From the IMG/VR virus record IMGVR_UViG_3300042336_000327, positions 1 to 64,000 of that record: a stretch of 64,000 nt of DNA. One strand, written 5' to 3'. The position numbers and the translations under genes were made by a program. This DNA comes from a virus. The notes below the pieces were generated by a model, which saw only the letters and a list, made by a program, of their open reading frames with translations, was not told the DNA's origin and did no database searches. Of this stretch, positions 42,889 through 50,024 are shown piece by piece (position 1 is the first letter of the stretch; every line of letters starts with the position of its first letter).

Positions 42889-43327
42889 CAAAGAGTTATT
42901 AGAAGCACTTATCGTCTATAGGAACAAAGTTGCCGATGCCAAGGAAAAGGGATTACCCAAACCTCGCATTACAAACTATCTGGGCGAATGCTTTCTAAAG
43001 ATTGCAACTCATTTGTCATACAAACCAAATTTTGTGAATTATATGTTTCGGGATGATATGATTTCTGATGGCATAGAAAACTGTGTTCAGTATATTCACA
43101 ATTTTAATCCAGAGAAATCTCAAAATCCTTTTGCATATTTTACTCAAATCATTCACTACGCTTTTCTCCGTAGGATCCAGAAAGAGAAGAAGCAACTCGA
43201 TATCAAATCTAAAATTATTGAGAGAACAGGGTTTGATGAGGTTATGATGGTTGATGATAGCTTGCTTTCTGGGCACAGTAGCGACTATAATACCATTAAA
43301 GATAACATTACATACAGGAACCGATGA
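42854..43327 (+). CDS. 55: Late-transcription sigma factor gp55
   Basis: 157 residues (T4: 185). The conserved core is DGIENCVQYIHNFNPEKSQN then PFAYFTQIIHYAFLRRIQKE, the region-2-like segment of T4-type gp55. It binds host core polymerase and reads TATAAATA boxes, which are present across this window. An in-frame TGA at 42845 rules out any earlier start, so ATG 42854 is used. It overlaps gp47 by four bases. Confidence 0.95.
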   Translation: MPKKKSEHYVNNKELLEALIVYRNKVADAKEKGLPKPRITNYLGECFLKIATHLSYKPNFVNYMFRDDMISDGIENCVQYIHNFNPEKSQNPFAYFTQIIHYAFLRRIQKEKKQLDIKSKIIERTGFDEVMMVDDSLLSGHSSDYNTIKDNITYRNR

Positions 43328-44361
43328 AGGTTGCCATCATTACAGATACGCATTATGGGGCAAGGAAGGGTTCTAAGTATCTTCATGATCACTTTGAACT
43401 CTTCTATAAGAATGTCTTCTTCCCTGCCCTTGAGGAGCATGGGGTAGAAGCAGTCATCCATATGGGAGATGCTTTTGATAGTCGTAAGTCAATCGATTAT
43501 CAAAGTTTAGAGTGGGCAAAGCGTGTTGTATTTGAACCCATGCGTAAGTATGAAGTCCATATGATTATTGGTAATCATGATTGTTATTACAAGAATACCA
43601 ATAGTGTAAATTCTCCAAACCTTCTACTTCAGACTTATCCTAATATTCGTACTTATAGTTCTCCTCAAACTGCTAAAGTTGGAAATCTTGATATCATGAT
43701 GCTGCCATGGATTTGCAGTGAGAATTATGAAGAGTCTTTAGTTCAGATCAAGAAGACCAAAGCAAAAGTTGCTATGGGTCATTTGGAACTTCAAGGTTTT
43801 CGTGTGAATCGAAATTTGATTATGGAGGAGCATGGACTGGAAGCAGATATTTTTAAGAACTTCACAAAAGTATTTTCTGGGCATTACCACACTCGTTCTG
43901 ATAATGGACGCATTTTCTATCTCGGTAATCCTTATGAAATGTACTGGACAGATGTGAATGATACTCGCGGATTTCATATCTTTGATACGGAAACCCTCAC
44001 TCACACTCCAATTAATAATCCTTATAAATTGTTTTATAATGTTTATTATGAGGATACTCCGTATCAGTTGTTCGATGCTTCTGAATATGAGAATAAAATT
44101 GTCAAGGTGATTGTTCGTAAAAAGACAAAACCAAAAGACTTTGAAAAGTTTATTGATAAACTCTATACTGCTGGAATTCAAGAACTCAAGATTGTTGAGA
44201 ACTTTGAGATTCAAGAAAATGAAGAGTTTGACATTGATGAAGAAGAGAGTACCATTTCAATTCTGAACCGCTATATTGATGAGGCAGAATTTGATTTTGA
44301 TAAAAACATTATCAAAGGAATATTTCAAGATTTGTATAAGCAAGCTTGCGAAGTCGAGTAA
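43324..44361 (+). CDS. 47: Recombination endonuclease subunit gp47 (Mre11-like)
   Basis: 345 residues (T4: 339). Calcineurin-like phosphoesterase motifs are in order: DTHYGARK, GDAFDSRK, GNHDCYY, GHLELQG and GHYHTR. With gp46 it forms the Mre11/Rad50-type complex that resects DNA ends to feed recombination-dependent replication. It overlaps gp55 by four bases and the following small gene by one. Confidence 0.96.
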   Translation: MKVAIITDTHYGARKGSKYLHDHFELFYKNVFFPALEEHGVEAVIHMGDAFDSRKSIDYQSLEWAKRVVFEPMRKYEVHMIIGNHDCYYKNTNSVNSPNLLLQTYPNIRTYSSPQTAKVGNLDIMMLPWICSENYEESLVQIKKTKAKVAMGHLELQGFRVNRNLIMEEHGLEADIFKNFTKVFSGHYHTRSDNGRIFYLGNPYEMYWTDVNDTRGFHIFDTETLTHTPINNPYKLFYNVYYEDTPYQLFDASEYENKIVKVIVRKKTKPKDFEKFIDKLYTAGIQELKIVENFEIQENEEFDIDEEESTISILNRYIDEAEFDFDKNIIKGIFQDLYKQACEVE

Positions 44362-44630
44362 TGTATCTTCTAACTCTTAAAGATAGAAAGGATGATGGTG
44401 CCTATGCAGTCCATGACAAGTATGGAGAAAAAGTTCTTTTTATGTTTGAAGAAGAAGATGATGCAGTAAGATACGCCTTAATGTTAGAAGACGATGCCAA
44501 TTATTCTAAAGAAATGGAAGTCGTTGAAGTTGATGATGATATTGCAATAAAGACTTGTAAAATGCATAATTACAAATATGCTGTGATTACATCTAATGAC
44601 ATTGTTATTCCTCCTATTCCTAAATCATGA
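44361..44630 (+). CDS. DUF3110-like small protein between gp47 and gp46
   Basis: 89 residues from the ATG that overlaps the gp47 stop (an in-frame ATG at 44346 lies inside gp47 and is unlikely). The sequence YLLTLKDRKDDGAYAVHD, GEKVLFMFEEEDDAVRYALM and LEDDANYSKEMEVVEVDD follows the plan of DUF3110, a family widespread in cyanobacteria. It is wedged between the two nuclease subunits with overlaps on both sides, so it is tightly co-translated with them. A link to the 46/47 complex is a fair guess; no catalytic motif is visible. Confidence 0.75.
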   Translation: MYLLTLKDRKDDGAYAVHDKYGEKVLFMFEEEDDAVRYALMLEDDANYSKEMEVVEVDDDIAIKTCKMHNYKYAVITSNDIVIPPIPKS

Positions 44631-46357
44631 TAACTTTTAAAAAAATTCGTTGGAAAAACTTTTTAAGCACTGGAAATCATTGGAGCGAAATTGATTTTCA
44701 GAAAAATCATACTAATTTGATTATTGGTACAAATGGTGCTGGTAAATCGACAGTTCTTGATGCTCTAACGTTTGCACTTTTTAATAAACCATTTCGTAAG
44801 ATCAACAAACCTCAATTGGTTAATACTACGAATGAGAAAGATTGTCTTGTCGAGATTGAGTTCTCTGTGAATAGTAGGGACTATCTTGTCCGTCGTGGCA
44901 TCAAACCAAATATTTTTGACATTGAAGTGAATGGCGTTTCTCTGCATAAAGAAGCAGATGATAGAGCAAATCAACGTATTTTAGAAGAAAATATCCTCAA
45001 GGTTAATTACAAGTCTTTTACTCAGATTGTGATTCTGGGTTCTAGCACTTTTGTACCCTTTATGCAATTGACCACTGCGAATCGTCGGGAAGTGATTGAG
45101 GACCTTCTGGATATTCGTATTTTCTCTGCGATGAATAATCTCATTAAGGATAAGATTCGTGAGAAAAAGGATCAGATTAAATCTCTTGAACTTAAGAAAG
45201 AAACTCTTAAGGATAAGATGAAGATGCAGCAGGAGTTTATTGAGGAACTTGAGAATCGTGGTAATGCCAATATTAATGTCAATAAAGAAAAGATTGCCAA
45301 TTTAGATGCCGAAGTTGGCATTTATATGACTGAAAACTCTAAGACCGAAGAGCAGATTTTTGCTTACACTAAGGAACAGGAAGAAGTCATTGGTGCTGAT
45401 GATAAGTTAGTAAAGCTTAACAATCTAAAGGGTAAGATTTCTCAGAAAGTATCTGTGATTACGAAAGAACATAAGTTTTTCACAGAAAATACGGTATGCC
45501 CTACCTGTACTCAAACTATAGAAGAAGAGTTTCGGTTAAATAGAATTGCAGACGCTCAAAATAAAGCAAAGGAACTCCAGAAAGGTTTTCAAGAACTTGA
45601 GGAGACTATAAAGTTAGAACAGGAGAGAGAGCGTCAATTCACAGTTCTATCTAAGGAGATTACGAAACTCAACCATGAGATTTCTCAAAACAATACTCGG
45701 ATTTCCCTCAACCAGAGACAAATACGAGACCTTGAATCTGAAATTCAAACTATTACCCAAAACCTTGCAAACAGAAATACTGAGCATGAGAAGTTAGAAG
45801 AATTTCAAACCAATCTCCAAAAAACATTCGAAGACCTTTCAAAGAAAAAAGAAGAAATCGTTTATTACGATTTTGCCTATTCCTTACTCAAGGACGATGG
45901 CGTTAAAACGAAGATAATCAAAAAGTATCTTCCGTTCATAAATCAGCAGGTGAATCGTTATCTTCAGATGATGGATTTTTATATCAACTTCCATCTTGAT
46001 GAAGAGTTTAACGAAACGGTAAAGTCTCCCATTCACGAAGACTTTTCTTATAGTTCATTCAGTGAAGGTGAGAAAATGAGAATTGACCTGGCACTCCTCT
46101 TCACTTGGAGAGAAGTGGCACGAGTCAAAAATTCCGTCAATACCAATCTGCTGATTATGGATGAGGTGTTTGATTCTTCACTCGATGGATTTGGCACCGA
46201 TGAGTTCCTTAAGATTATTCGTTATGTGATTAAGGATGCTAATATTTTTGTGATTTCCCATAAGACAGACCTTCATGACAAATTTGAAAGTGTCATAAGG
46301 TTCGAGAAAGTCAAAGGTTTTTCCCGTAGAATGTCTGCATCGCCACAAGACGAATGA
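44627..46357 (+). CDS. 46: Recombination endonuclease subunit gp46 (Rad50-like)
   Basis: 576 residues (T4: 560). SMC-type ATPase: Walker A GTNGAGKST at 34-42, a long coiled coil interrupted by the zinc hook CPTC at C291/C294, ABC signature FSEGEKMRIDLALLF, and Walker B LLIMDEVFDSSLD followed by ISHK. Works with gp47 in end resection. Overlaps neighbours at both ends by ATGA. Confidence 0.96.
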   Translation: MITFKKIRWKNFLSTGNHWSEIDFQKNHTNLIIGTNGAGKSTVLDALTFALFNKPFRKINKPQLVNTTNEKDCLVEIEFSVNSRDYLVRRGIKPNIFDIEVNGVSLHKEADDRANQRILEENILKVNYKSFTQIVILGSSTFVPFMQLTTANRREVIEDLLDIRIFSAMNNLIKDKIREKKDQIKSLELKKETLKDKMKMQQEFIEELENRGNANINVNKEKIANLDAEVGIYMTENSKTEEQIFAYTKEQEEVIGADDKLVKLNNLKGKISQKVSVITKEHKFFTENTVCPTCTQTIEEEFRLNRIADAQNKAKELQKGFQELEETIKLEQERERQFTVLSKEITKLNHEISQNNTRISLNQRQIRDLESEIQTITQNLANRNTEHEKLEEFQTNLQKTFEDLSKKKEEIVYYDFAYSLLKDDGVKTKIIKKYLPFINQQVNRYLQMMDFYINFHLDEEFNETVKSPIHEDFSYSSFSEGEKMRIDLALLFTWREVARVKNSVNTNLLIMDEVFDSSLDGFGTDEFLKIIRYVIKDANIFVISHKTDLHDKFESVIRFEKVKGFSRRMSASPQDE

Positions 46358-46500
46358 AACTCCCCAACTGGCAACACCACTCTAAAAAGGAGCAGAAGCG
46401 GAAACTAAAACCGCAAGCACTCCGACAAGCAAAGGCACGTCGCCAAGCACTCAAGAAGCGTCTCCATCACGGGGACGCTTCTTATTTTATAAATATTTGA
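46354..46500 (+). CDS. Possible 48-residue basic protein overlapping gp46
   Basis: ATG at 46354 overlaps the gp46 stop by four bases (ATGA) as with other coupled genes here. The product begins MKLPNWQHHSKKEQKRKL and continues with Arg/Lys/Gln/Ala repeats, giving a strongly basic helix. Its final codons run through a perfect hairpin and a late promoter, which weakens the case. It could be a small nucleic-acid-binding peptide or a chance frame. Confidence 0.4.
   Translation: MKLPNWQHHSKKEQKRKLKPQALRQAKARRQALKKRLHHGDASYFINI
46453..46483 (+). terminator. Hairpin terminator-like element at end of the gp55-47-46 unit
   Basis: AAGAAGCGTC and GACGCTTCTT form a perfect 10-bp stem around an 11-base loop, followed by ATTTTAT rather than a clean T-run. 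Probably a terminator or RNA-end stabiliser just before the late box at 46488. Confidence 0.55.
46488..46495 (+). promoter_or_regulatory. T4-type late promoter, perfect TATAAATA
   Basis: TATAAATA lies immediately downstream of the hairpin and 21 bases before the ATG at 46517. It marks that gene as late although it lies outside the main structural block. Confidence 0.75.
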
Positions 46501-46516
46501 AAAAGTATTTGTAACA

Positions 46517-47278
46517 ATGGAATCAAAAGAAATTTTAGGCATGATGAGTGCCTATTCTTCTATCTACGAAAAGAAAGAAGAACCCGAAATGGAAGAGGGT
46601 GAGAAGGAAGAATCTGAGAAGGATGAAGGTGGAAAGCACAAAGAAGGTAAGCATAAAAAAGGTAAAGAAGAGAAGGGTGAAAAGGTAACTGAAAAGGAAG
46701 ATGAAGATAAAGAAGATGAAAAGAAAATGAAGGAAGAAGTTGAACTTGATGAAGCAGGTCTTCCATATGGTCCAGTAGGGAGAGGATTTAAAAAACTTCC
46801 TCCTGGAAAAAAGAGAGAAGCAATGATCAAGAGAGCAGGTGCATTGAGAACACAAGCTATGAAAGATGATGGTGATGGTGGTAAGGGATCTCCTAGAGGA
46901 AAAATGGGTGAGATTAATGATGCTTTAACAAATCCAAGACTTCGTGAAGAGACAGATCTCTTTGACTACATTCTTGAGCATCTAGTTGCCGAAGGTTACG
47001 CAGACACCAACAAGGCAGCACTTGCCATTATGGCAAATATGAGTGAAGAGTGGAGAGAAGATATTATTGAAGATATTAGAGGTGCGATTACTTATAATCC
47101 AAATACTCGTATTGGAAAAATAAAAAGAAGAATAAAAGGTTCTACTCCAGAAAAAAGAGAAGCAAGAACAAGAGCATATCAGGGAAATAGATCTGATGCA
47201 GCTGGAAGATATGGTGCAAGTCAAAGTAATCCTTATGATGATAATAGAGGAGATATACCTAGTTTAAGAGGACTCTAA
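46517..47278 (+). CDS. Late putative internal virion protein with Glu/Lys low complexity and apparent broken C-terminus
   Basis: 253 residues. The N-terminus MESKEILGMMSAYSSIYE contains I16-Y17-E18, a possible gp21 cleavage site. Residues 20-85 are Lys/Glu/Gly repeats. The conserved core is DLFDYILEHLVAEGYADTNK then AALAIMANMSEEWREDIIED, a motif I recognise in marine T4-like structural proteins. A late promoter precedes it. Past SQSNPYDDNRGD the frame stops, while another frame continues NPYEKASDAALDARYGYAQR to a stop at 47351; a 12-bp direct repeat separated by 49 bp explains this as a frame-breaking insertion or, less likely, programmed shifting. Confidence 0.75.
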   Translation: MESKEILGMMSAYSSIYEKKEEPEMEEGEKEESEKDEGGKHKEGKHKKGKEEKGEKVTEKEDEDKEDEKKMKEEVELDEAGLPYGPVGRGFKKLPPGKKREAMIKRAGALRTQAMKDDGDGGKGSPRGKMGEINDALTNPRLREETDLFDYILEHLVAEGYADTNKAALAIMANMSEEWREDIIEDIRGAITYNPNTRIGKIKRRIKGSTPEKREARTRAYQGNRSDAAGRYGASQSNPYDDNRGDIPSLRGL

Positions 47279-47287
47279 TCCTTATGA
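47227..47287 (+). repeat. 12-bp direct repeat flanking a 49-bp frame-breaking segment
   Basis: TAATCCTTATGA occurs at 47227-47238 and again at 47276-47287. The offset of 49 bases moves the second copy to the +1 frame. Removing one unit would join NPY to EKASDAALDARYG in frame. Confidence 0.7.
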
Positions 47288-47375
47288 AAAGGCATCCGAT
47301 GCTGCATTAGATGCAAGGTATGGTTATGCACAAAGACTTCGGGATGAATGAAACCACTTTCCAAACTGGCACATA

Positions 47376-47401
47376 AGAGGGTCTAACCACCCTCTTTTTT
47401 T
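47376..47401 (+). terminator. Intrinsic terminator upstream of the VWA/zincin gene
   Basis: AGAGGGT, loop CTAACC, ACCCTCT then seven Ts. The 47279-47430 gap holds this, the out-of-frame tail of the previous gene and a -10-like TATGAT at 47403-47408. Confidence 0.88.
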
Positions 47402-47402
47402 G

Positions 47403-47408
47403 TATGAT
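47403..47408 (+). promoter_or_regulatory. Possible -10 box (TATGAT) after terminator
   Basis: TTTTTGTATGAT directly follows the terminator T-run, 22 bases before the ATG at 47431. No -35 is visible because the terminator stem occupies that place. A -10-only or activated phage promoter is possible. Confidence 0.35.
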
Positions 47409-47430
47409 GGTTCCATAAGAAATCAAACCT

Positions 47431-49584
47431 ATGACCGTCCGCCACGAAATCAAGTCCCAACTTGCCAAACTTCTTGCCACTGAAGACCTTGTGGTTGAGC
47501 ACAAGAAGGTGGAGACTGCCTGCTTCAACGTTCATACCCGTGTGCTGACTCTGCCGATGTGGGAGAAGGCAAGTAACACTGTGTATGACCTTCTTGTCGC
47601 CCACGAGTGCGGACACGCATTGGAAACTCCCGATGAGGACTGGTTGGAGAAGGTAAAAGTTCCTCCACAGTTTGTGAATGTGGTAGAGGATGCTCGCATC
47701 GAGAAACTGATGAAGCGTCGTTATGCTGGTCTCGCTAAGACCTTCTATGCTGGTTATCGGGAACTCGCTGACGATGATTTCTTCCAGATTGGTGATGATA
47801 AACTGGAAACTTATAATCTTGCCGACCGAGCAAACCTATGGTTCAAGGTTGGTAACTATGTTGATATTCCGATTGAGCGTGGCGAAGAAACTGAAATTAT
47901 CAATCTGATTGCCGATACTGAGACTTTTGCTGATGTTCTGATTGCTGCAGAAGAACTCTATAAGTATTGTAAGCAAAAGCAACAGGAAGAAACCAAGATT
48001 TCTTTGGATAATCTTGAGTCCCAGCAGAGTGGTGCCGATAATCAACCCGCTTCCGACTTCATTGACCAGCAGGAAGGTGATAATGATCAACCCGAGTCTA
48101 ATGATTCTGAAGGTGCTCCTACTTCTGATGAAACTACTCAAGAAAAGGGTGAAACCACCCCAGAAATGGGTGGTGAGAAGAATGAAGAACCTGAAGTCAA
48201 GACGATGGAGTCTCTCGAAGAAGCACTGAAAGATCTTGTTAATAACAGTGGTCCTGAAAATGTTTATTTGGAATTGCCTAAACTTGACTTGAAAAAGGTG
48301 ATTGTTCCAAATGCTGATATTCACTCCAACTGTAAAAACTCTTGGTCTTCCTATCTTGAAGACCGTGGATATGGATATGGAAATGTCTTTGGTGAAGTTG
48401 ATAAGCAGTTTGTAGAGTTCAAGCGTTCTGCCCAAAAGGAAGTTAATTACTTGGTCAAAGAGTTTGAATGTCGCAAGGCAGCAGATTCTTATGCCCGTGC
48501 TACGACTGCTCGCACTGGTGTTTTAGACTGTTCTAAACTTCATACTTACAAATACAACGAAGACCTGTTCAAGAAAGTCACCACTCTTGCCAATGGTAAG
48601 AATCATGGTCTGGTGTTTGTGCTGGATTGGTCTGGTTCAATGTGTGATGTGATGCTGGATACCGTCAAGCAACTCTTCAACCTTGTCTGGTTCTGCAAGA
48701 AAGTTTCGATTCCTTTTGAGGTTTATGCCTTTACAACTGAGTATCCTCTGGTTTCTTATGATGAGAATGGTAAGGCAAGTTTTCGTGAAACTGCTTATGA
48801 GAAAAAAGATGGTCTGATTCAAGTTGGTGAGTGGTTCTCAATGATGAATCTTCTCACCAGTCAAGTGAATGGTAAGACTCTTGAAGAACAGATGAAGAAT
48901 ATTTTTCGTATCGCCCATTCATTTTCACGCAATAGTTATTCGGCGTATCCAACTCCTTTGGGACTTTCTCTTTCTGGCACCCCCTTGAATGAGGCACTCA
49001 TTTCTCTTCATCAGATTCTGCCTAAGTTCCAGAAAGAAAACAAACTTCAAAAAGTTCAATGCGTGATTCTGACTGATGGTGAAGCGTGTGGTATTAAGTA
49101 TCATCGTGAAGTCAAGCGTCAATGGGAAGATGGTCCTTTTATGGGAACTGCTGCGATTGGATTCAGTTCGTTTCTGCGTGACCGTAAGACTGGAAATACT
49201 TACTCTCTGGATTGTGAATGGCATCAAATGACCGATGTTTTTCTTCGTAATCTGCGGGACAAGTTTGCTGATATTAATTTCATTGGTATTCGTGTTCTAG
49301 AAGGTCGTGATGCTGGCAACTTCATTCGTCGTTACTACGGTTGGTATGGTGATGAGCATGATAAAGTAATGAGTTCTTGGAAAAAAGAAAAGGCATTTAC
49401 GATCAAAAAGTCAGGTTATCATTCCTACTTTGGTCTTTCTGCTACTGCCCTTTCTCAAGACACTGAGTTTGCTGTCTCTGAGGATGCAACCAAGACTCAA
49501 ATCAAATCTGCTTTTGTGAAGAGTCTCAAGTCGAAGAAAATGAACAAAAAGATTCTCGGGGAGTTTGTGGAACTTGTCGCCTGA
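47431..49584 (+). CDS. VWA-domain protein with N-terminal zincin-like HECGH motif (CobT/CoxE-like partner)
   Basis: 717 residues. The N-terminal domain has a HExxH motif, LLVAHECGHALETP (H58, E59, H62), followed by VNVVEDARIEKLMKRR, where E86 could be the third metal ligand as in gluzincins. Residues about 195-255 are an acidic, Gln/Ser/Thr-rich linker. A von Willebrand A domain follows, with the MIDAS sequence VFVLDWSGSMCD (D399, S401, S403) and downstream CVILTDGEACG. MoxR/CobS AAA+ ATPases commonly act with VWA partners to remodel or metal-load proteins, and a CobS-like ATPase lies just downstream (50025). Active peptidase or chelatase function is inferred; no substrate is known. Confidence 0.8.
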   Translation: MTVRHEIKSQLAKLLATEDLVVEHKKVETACFNVHTRVLTLPMWEKASNTVYDLLVAHECGHALETPDEDWLEKVKVPPQFVNVVEDARIEKLMKRRYAGLAKTFYAGYRELADDDFFQIGDDKLETYNLADRANLWFKVGNYVDIPIERGEETEIINLIADTETFADVLIAAEELYKYCKQKQQEETKISLDNLESQQSGADNQPASDFIDQQEGDNDQPESNDSEGAPTSDETTQEKGETTPEMGGEKNEEPEVKTMESLEEALKDLVNNSGPENVYLELPKLDLKKVIVPNADIHSNCKNSWSSYLEDRGYGYGNVFGEVDKQFVEFKRSAQKEVNYLVKEFECRKAADSYARATTARTGVLDCSKLHTYKYNEDLFKKVTTLANGKNHGLVFVLDWSGSMCDVMLDTVKQLFNLVWFCKKVSIPFEVYAFTTEYPLVSYDENGKASFRETAYEKKDGLIQVGEWFSMMNLLTSQVNGKTLEEQMKNIFRIAHSFSRNSYSAYPTPLGLSLSGTPLNEALISLHQILPKFQKENKLQKVQCVILTDGEACGIKYHREVKRQWEDGPFMGTAAIGFSSFLRDRKTGNTYSLDCEWHQMTDVFLRNLRDKFADINFIGIRVLEGRDAGNFIRRYYGWYGDEHDKVMSSWKKEKAFTIKKSGYHSYFGLSATALSQDTEFAVSEDATKTQIKSAFVKSLKSKKMNKKILGEFVELVA

Positions 49585-49590
49585 TAAATA
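49583..49590 (+). promoter_or_regulatory. T4-type late promoter, GATAAATA variant
   Basis: GATAAATA overlaps the stop of the VWA gene (TGATAAATA) and ends 24 bases before the ATG at 49615. It matches the box before 20181. Confidence 0.6.
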
Positions 49591-49614
49591 TTTTTATAGA
49601 ACTCAATAAAGGCA

Positions 49615-49761
49615 ATGAGTAGATTCACAGACTTATTTCAAGAACCAGAAGCACCTACTCCTGCAGATCCTACTCCAGTAACTTCTCCTGCTCCAGAAGT
49701 AAAAATGGACAGTGATAAAAAATCAACATCGAATAAAAAATCCAAAAAGAAAGCAAAATGA
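49615..49761 (+). CDS. Small late Pro- and Lys-rich protein, putative internal head peptide
   Basis: 48 residues starting MSRFTDLFQEPEAPTPADPT, with a Pro/Thr/Ala middle and a Lys/Ser end (KKSTSNKKSKKKAK). The N-terminal ten residues ending in Glu resemble a T4 capsid-targeting signal, though Phe replaces the Ile/Leu expected three residues before the cut. A late promoter precedes it, supporting a virion role. The basic tail would bind packaged DNA. It overlaps the next gene by four bases. Confidence 0.6.
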   Translation: MSRFTDLFQEPEAPTPADPTPVTSPAPEVKMDSDKKSTSNKKSKKKAK

Positions 49762-49946
49762 AATCTAAATTCCCATTTGAACACGTCGTTAAATACGATA
49801 CTAAAGAAGTTTGGGTAAAGTGTGATAGTGCAATCACTGCGATGGGCATTGGTTCTATCGTTAAGCAATTTTATCCTGGATACACTCCTCATATTGCGAG
49901 TGAAGATTATTTGAATGAGTTGCGAAACCAACAGGTCCAGTTCTAA
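49758..49946 (+). CDS. Small conserved hypothetical protein
   Basis: 62 residues, ATGA-coupled to the preceding gene. It reads MKSKFPFEHVVKYDTKEVWV, then ITAMGIGSIVKQFYPGYTPH and EDYLNELRNQQVQF. Compact alpha/beta, no recognisable motif. It is the last gene before a strong terminator. Function unknown. Confidence 0.6.
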   Translation: MKSKFPFEHVVKYDTKEVWVKCDSAITAMGIGSIVKQFYPGYTPHIASEDYLNELRNQQVQF

Positions 49947-49957
49947 AACTGTCACAT

Positions 49958-49982
49958 GGGGCACTCAGTTGCCCCTTTTTTT
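49958..49982 (+). terminator. Intrinsic terminator upstream of the CobS-like gene
   Basis: GGGGCA, loop CTCAGT, TGCCCC then seven Ts. It separates the late small genes from the AAA+ gene. Confidence 0.9.
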
Positions 49983-49986
49983 CTTG

Positions 49987-49992
49987 TATAAT
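49987..49992 (+). promoter_or_regulatory. Probable -10 box (TATAAT) for the CobS-like gene
   Basis: TTGTATAATAAC follows the terminator by four bases, 32 bases before the ATG at 50025. The -35 zone is the terminator itself and lacks a TTGACA match. Confidence 0.45.
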
Positions 49993-50024
49993 AACTTCAG
50001 TTAAAAAACACACCTAACTACACC

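Noticed and set aside
47348-47386. Twelve-codon frame ATGAAACCACTT... before the terminator
   Set aside because: Too short, ends inside the terminator stem and has no ribosome site; it is probably just the conserved pre-terminator motif.
47836-48435. 199-codon minus-strand frame opposite the VWA gene
   Set aside because: Antisense shadow of a clear protein with domains; composition is Ile/Phe/Leu-biased as expected from reverse reading.
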